Shown in pieces: positions 19,135 to 21,033 of a stretch of DNA of 21,033 nt (within the stretch, counting starts at the first letter, position 1; every line of letters begins with the position of its first letter). The stretch comes from Purshia tridentata (Eukaryota > Streptophyta > Magnoliopsida > Rosales > Rosaceae): the NCBI GenBank assembly GCA_003254885.1, contig QANT01005953.1, forward strand, positions 1-21,033, in the 5' to 3' direction. The notes under the pieces were generated by a model, which was not told where the DNA came from, did no database searches, and was given only the letters and a program-made list of their open reading frames with translations. Made by a program: the position numbers and the translations under genes.

Positions 19135-19519
19135 CTAAGCCCCAAATAAACTCCTTATTTAGTCTTAAGCCACTATTTTAATTATTATTAGTTTAAAGCC
19201 ATTAATTATTTTAATACCGTATTTTGTGTGTGATAAAGATAGGAGAATAGTTGATCGGCCTGTTAAGTAAGTAAAAGCATACAAAGATGAACTTAGACCG
19301 ATAAGTGAACATTGTTCATGCTCATCTTATATATATGATGATAGTCCCTCTATATATAATTAGACTGCTTGTATGTATTGGACTTATTTCTCAGTTTCTT
19401 GGTTTTCTTGGGAGTAGGCCACCTCTCTTAGGTCTATATTATTTTTTTTTTATGGCAAAAAAGAAAATAAAAAAGGAGACCATTCTTTGCCCCTAATCGA
19501 TTGGCGTGACACTCATCTC

Positions 19520-19870
19520 CTTTTTTCGTAATTCATATTGCTGGTACATTGATATCATATATAGGTTTCATACTATGTAATCCAGTACAGTTACAATTTA
19601 TTATTTAGATATTCATTAAGAGTTACAGTTTTCTGGTATTTTATAATTTATTAAGAGTTACAGTTTTCTAATATTTTGTAATTAAACAGGCGGTGCAAAA
19701 CGTGCAATCAAGGATCTCCACACATGATCATTCTTGAGGTCATCGTTGCCTTTTTTATTAGGACATATTGCTAGTACATTTATCATACACGGGTTTTAAA
19801 TATGTAATTCATCAATAGTTACAATTTATTATTCAAATATTCATTAAGAGTTACAGTTTTCTGGTATCAT
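19520..19870 (+). repeat. internal direct duplication of about 120 bp
   Basis: 19520-19639 and 19751-19868 share CATATTGCTRGTACATT, ATGTAAT, AGTTACAATTTATTATT and ATTCATTAAGAGTTACAG, ending TTTTCTGGTAT. The word ATTAAGAGTTACAGTTTTCT occurs a third time at about 19649. It lies inside the inverted-repeat element. Confidence 0.9.
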
Positions 19871-20132
19871 AAACAGAGGTTTCTACTTACATATTGAGTT
19901 ATGACATTAACTTCTCAGTGTATTCTCCTGAAAAATTTGCTAATTATGTAAGTATTTTAACAGCCTATTGATATTACAGAATGTGTAATTATCCCAATTT
20001 AAATTCAATCAATCCATAGTCATAAAGTACTCAGCATCAACTTGTTCTCAATAGTTTAAACTGAAAACATGCATAAGCAATTTGTTCACAAGCTCTTCCA
20101 TCAGTTAAGGTCAAATAGACTAAACATTAACT

Positions 20133-20284
20133 AATGGCTGGAGACTAAACATAAAATGGAGACTACGATCGAGCATGAGAGAGAGAGAGAGAGAGAGAGA
20201 GCAGTTTTTGGATTACAATCAGTTTTACGTTTTTTGTTATTCTTGGACTTTTTTGTTTTAATGGCTGGAGACTAAACATAAAAT
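20133..20284 (+). repeat. 25-bp direct repeat, two copies
   Basis: 20133-20157 and 20260-20284 are identical and start AATGGCTGGAGACTAAACAT. The second copy is part of the right inverted end of the 19135-20328 element. The first suggests a duplicated terminus. Confidence 0.95.
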
Positions 20285-20328
20285 AGACTATGGCTTAAAA
20301 CTAAGGTTCAATAAAATTTGGGGCTTAA

Positions 20329-21021
20329 ACCTAATGGACTCTATTTATCTAGAGCAAATTGTAAATAATTGTAAAAGGTTGTATTTGATAATTTGATGTA
20401 AATCAAAATACTCAAGGCTAAATCTTGGTCATCCAAGAGCCCATAAATAGAGACCTTATGTGAATAAGAAAGATACTCTGAATTCTCCCTCTATCTTTCT
20501 TTTGTGTTCGCTTTGCATGGATATTAGTATTAAGCATACCACAACCATGAAACTCTCCCAAATATGGATATTGACAATGATTGTAGTTTGAGTTTCAGTT
20601 TTACATACATTCCATGATATACATATTATTCATATTTCCATTCACAATTACTGTACAGTATTTTCAATATATATATATATATTATGCATCGATTCCATGA
20701 GAGATGGCATTCCATATATAAATCTATTGTTAATTTATGATTTTTTTTATAATTATTATCCTTTTAGATCATTAATTGAAAGACAACTTTTCAAATGGTC
20801 GACATCTTATATATACGAAGGGCCTACTGAAGCCGCCTAACCAATGAAAAGCATATAGAGGAATGAATGTTTTGGTTTTTATACAAGTAATTAATATTTA
20901 ATCATTATTACTATTGTTTCTCTTTACGAGAGTATTATATTCTCTATTAATCACAACTAATTATTTCACTTTATTTTATTATGAAATATGTAGGCTTATT
21001 CGCATAAATGCCCCTTGAGAC
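20329..21021. other. noncoding stretch with LTR- or promoter-like patch
   Basis: CCCATAAATAGAGACC near 20450 resembles a TATA box, followed by CTCTGAATTCTCCCTCTATC. That arrangement is common in plant LTRs and promoters. No paired LTR, primer-binding site or polypurine tract is seen, so this is weak. The remainder is AT-rich. Confidence 0.25.
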
Positions 21022-21033
21022 CAAGGTGTTAAA
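21022..21033 (+). mobile_element. start of a second CAAGGTGTTAAA hAT terminus at the window edge
   Basis: CAAGGTGTTAAA matches the first 12 bases of the right-end terminus of the 10646-12004 element (inverted reading) exactly. The window stops here, so this is the likely first tip of another family member running out of the window. Confidence 0.5.

Larger units (their letters stand above)
19135..20328. mobile_element. inverted-repeat element of about 1.2 kb
   Basis: The left end CTAAGCCCCAAAT, then CCTTATTTAGTCTTAAGCCA, ATTTTA and AGCCATTAA, is mirrored at the right. Read inverted, the right end gives TTAAGCCCCAAAT, CCTTAGTTTTAAGCCA, ATTTTA, TAGTC and AGCCATTAA. The match is gapped but extends about 80 bp. 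No target duplication is clear (AAATTACTG against ACCTAATGG), so the class is unknown. It contains no transposase, a GA repeat (20179-20201) and several internal duplications. Confidence 0.55.

Noticed and set aside
20440..20530. Full LTR retrotransposon
   Set aside because: Only a TATA-like patch is seen; no second LTR, primer-binding site, polypurine tract or gag/pol frame within the window.

Overview
This is AT-rich nuclear DNA of a flowering plant, most likely a dicot. The plant assignment rests on three exact TTTAGGG (plant-type telomere) units at 15042-15062, a broken FAR1/MULE-type gene, many plant-style MITE and hAT relics, and a genome-typical density of GA, AT, AAT and CCA microsatellites. 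I find no intact protein-coding gene. The species cannot be named from the sequence alone.

Layout. 1-150 holds a short open frame of unknown origin. 151-2160 is AT-rich with nothing recognisable. 2160-10310 is the most interesting part: at least ten full-length or nearly full-length, mutually diverged copies, plus remnants, of one structured element, all in the same orientation. Read on the minus strand, the better copies begin with a short stem strand (GCCT or GCCC) and a box-C-like motif (ATGATGG, ATGATGA, GTGATGC, AGGATGA). They end with a box-D-like CTGA followed by the other stem strand (AGGC or GGGC). A long internal stem brings the halves together, and its loop is filled by a different microsatellite in each copy. 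Terminal-stem pairs change together between copies. Internal-stem differences are mostly G.U-compatible on the minus strand but C.A mismatches on the plus strand. I read this as a cluster of box C/D snoRNA-like, or otherwise hairpin, noncoding RNA genes transcribed from right to left. Three copies sit in 640-700 bp tandem units, and two further conserved spacer blocks recur three times each.

10447-13107 is a composite insertion. A 27-bp imperfect direct repeat flanks a hAT-like shell, a 1359-bp hAT-type element with a perfect 8-bp target duplication (GTCATAAT), and a 611-bp MITE with TTA duplications. The inner hAT carries a TATA-like box followed by a long pyrimidine-rich tract, like a captured plant promoter and leader. 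The first 12 bases of the same hAT terminus reappear at the right edge of the window.

13108-15830 is noncoding, with CCCACCCG-rich hAT-like ends and the telomere-like triplet. 15831-16965 (minus) is a FAR1-related/MULE transposase pseudogene with stops and frameshifts. 16966-18089 is noncoding and contains a perfect 38-bp palindrome. 18090-18495 is a TTA-flanked MITE. 19135-20328 is an inverted-repeat element with internal duplications. The rest is AT-rich, with a TATA-like, LTR-like stretch near 20450.

Nothing here works as an operon. The unifying themes are repeated duplication of one RNA-like unit and nested transposon insertion immediately upstream (in transcript sense) of that array.
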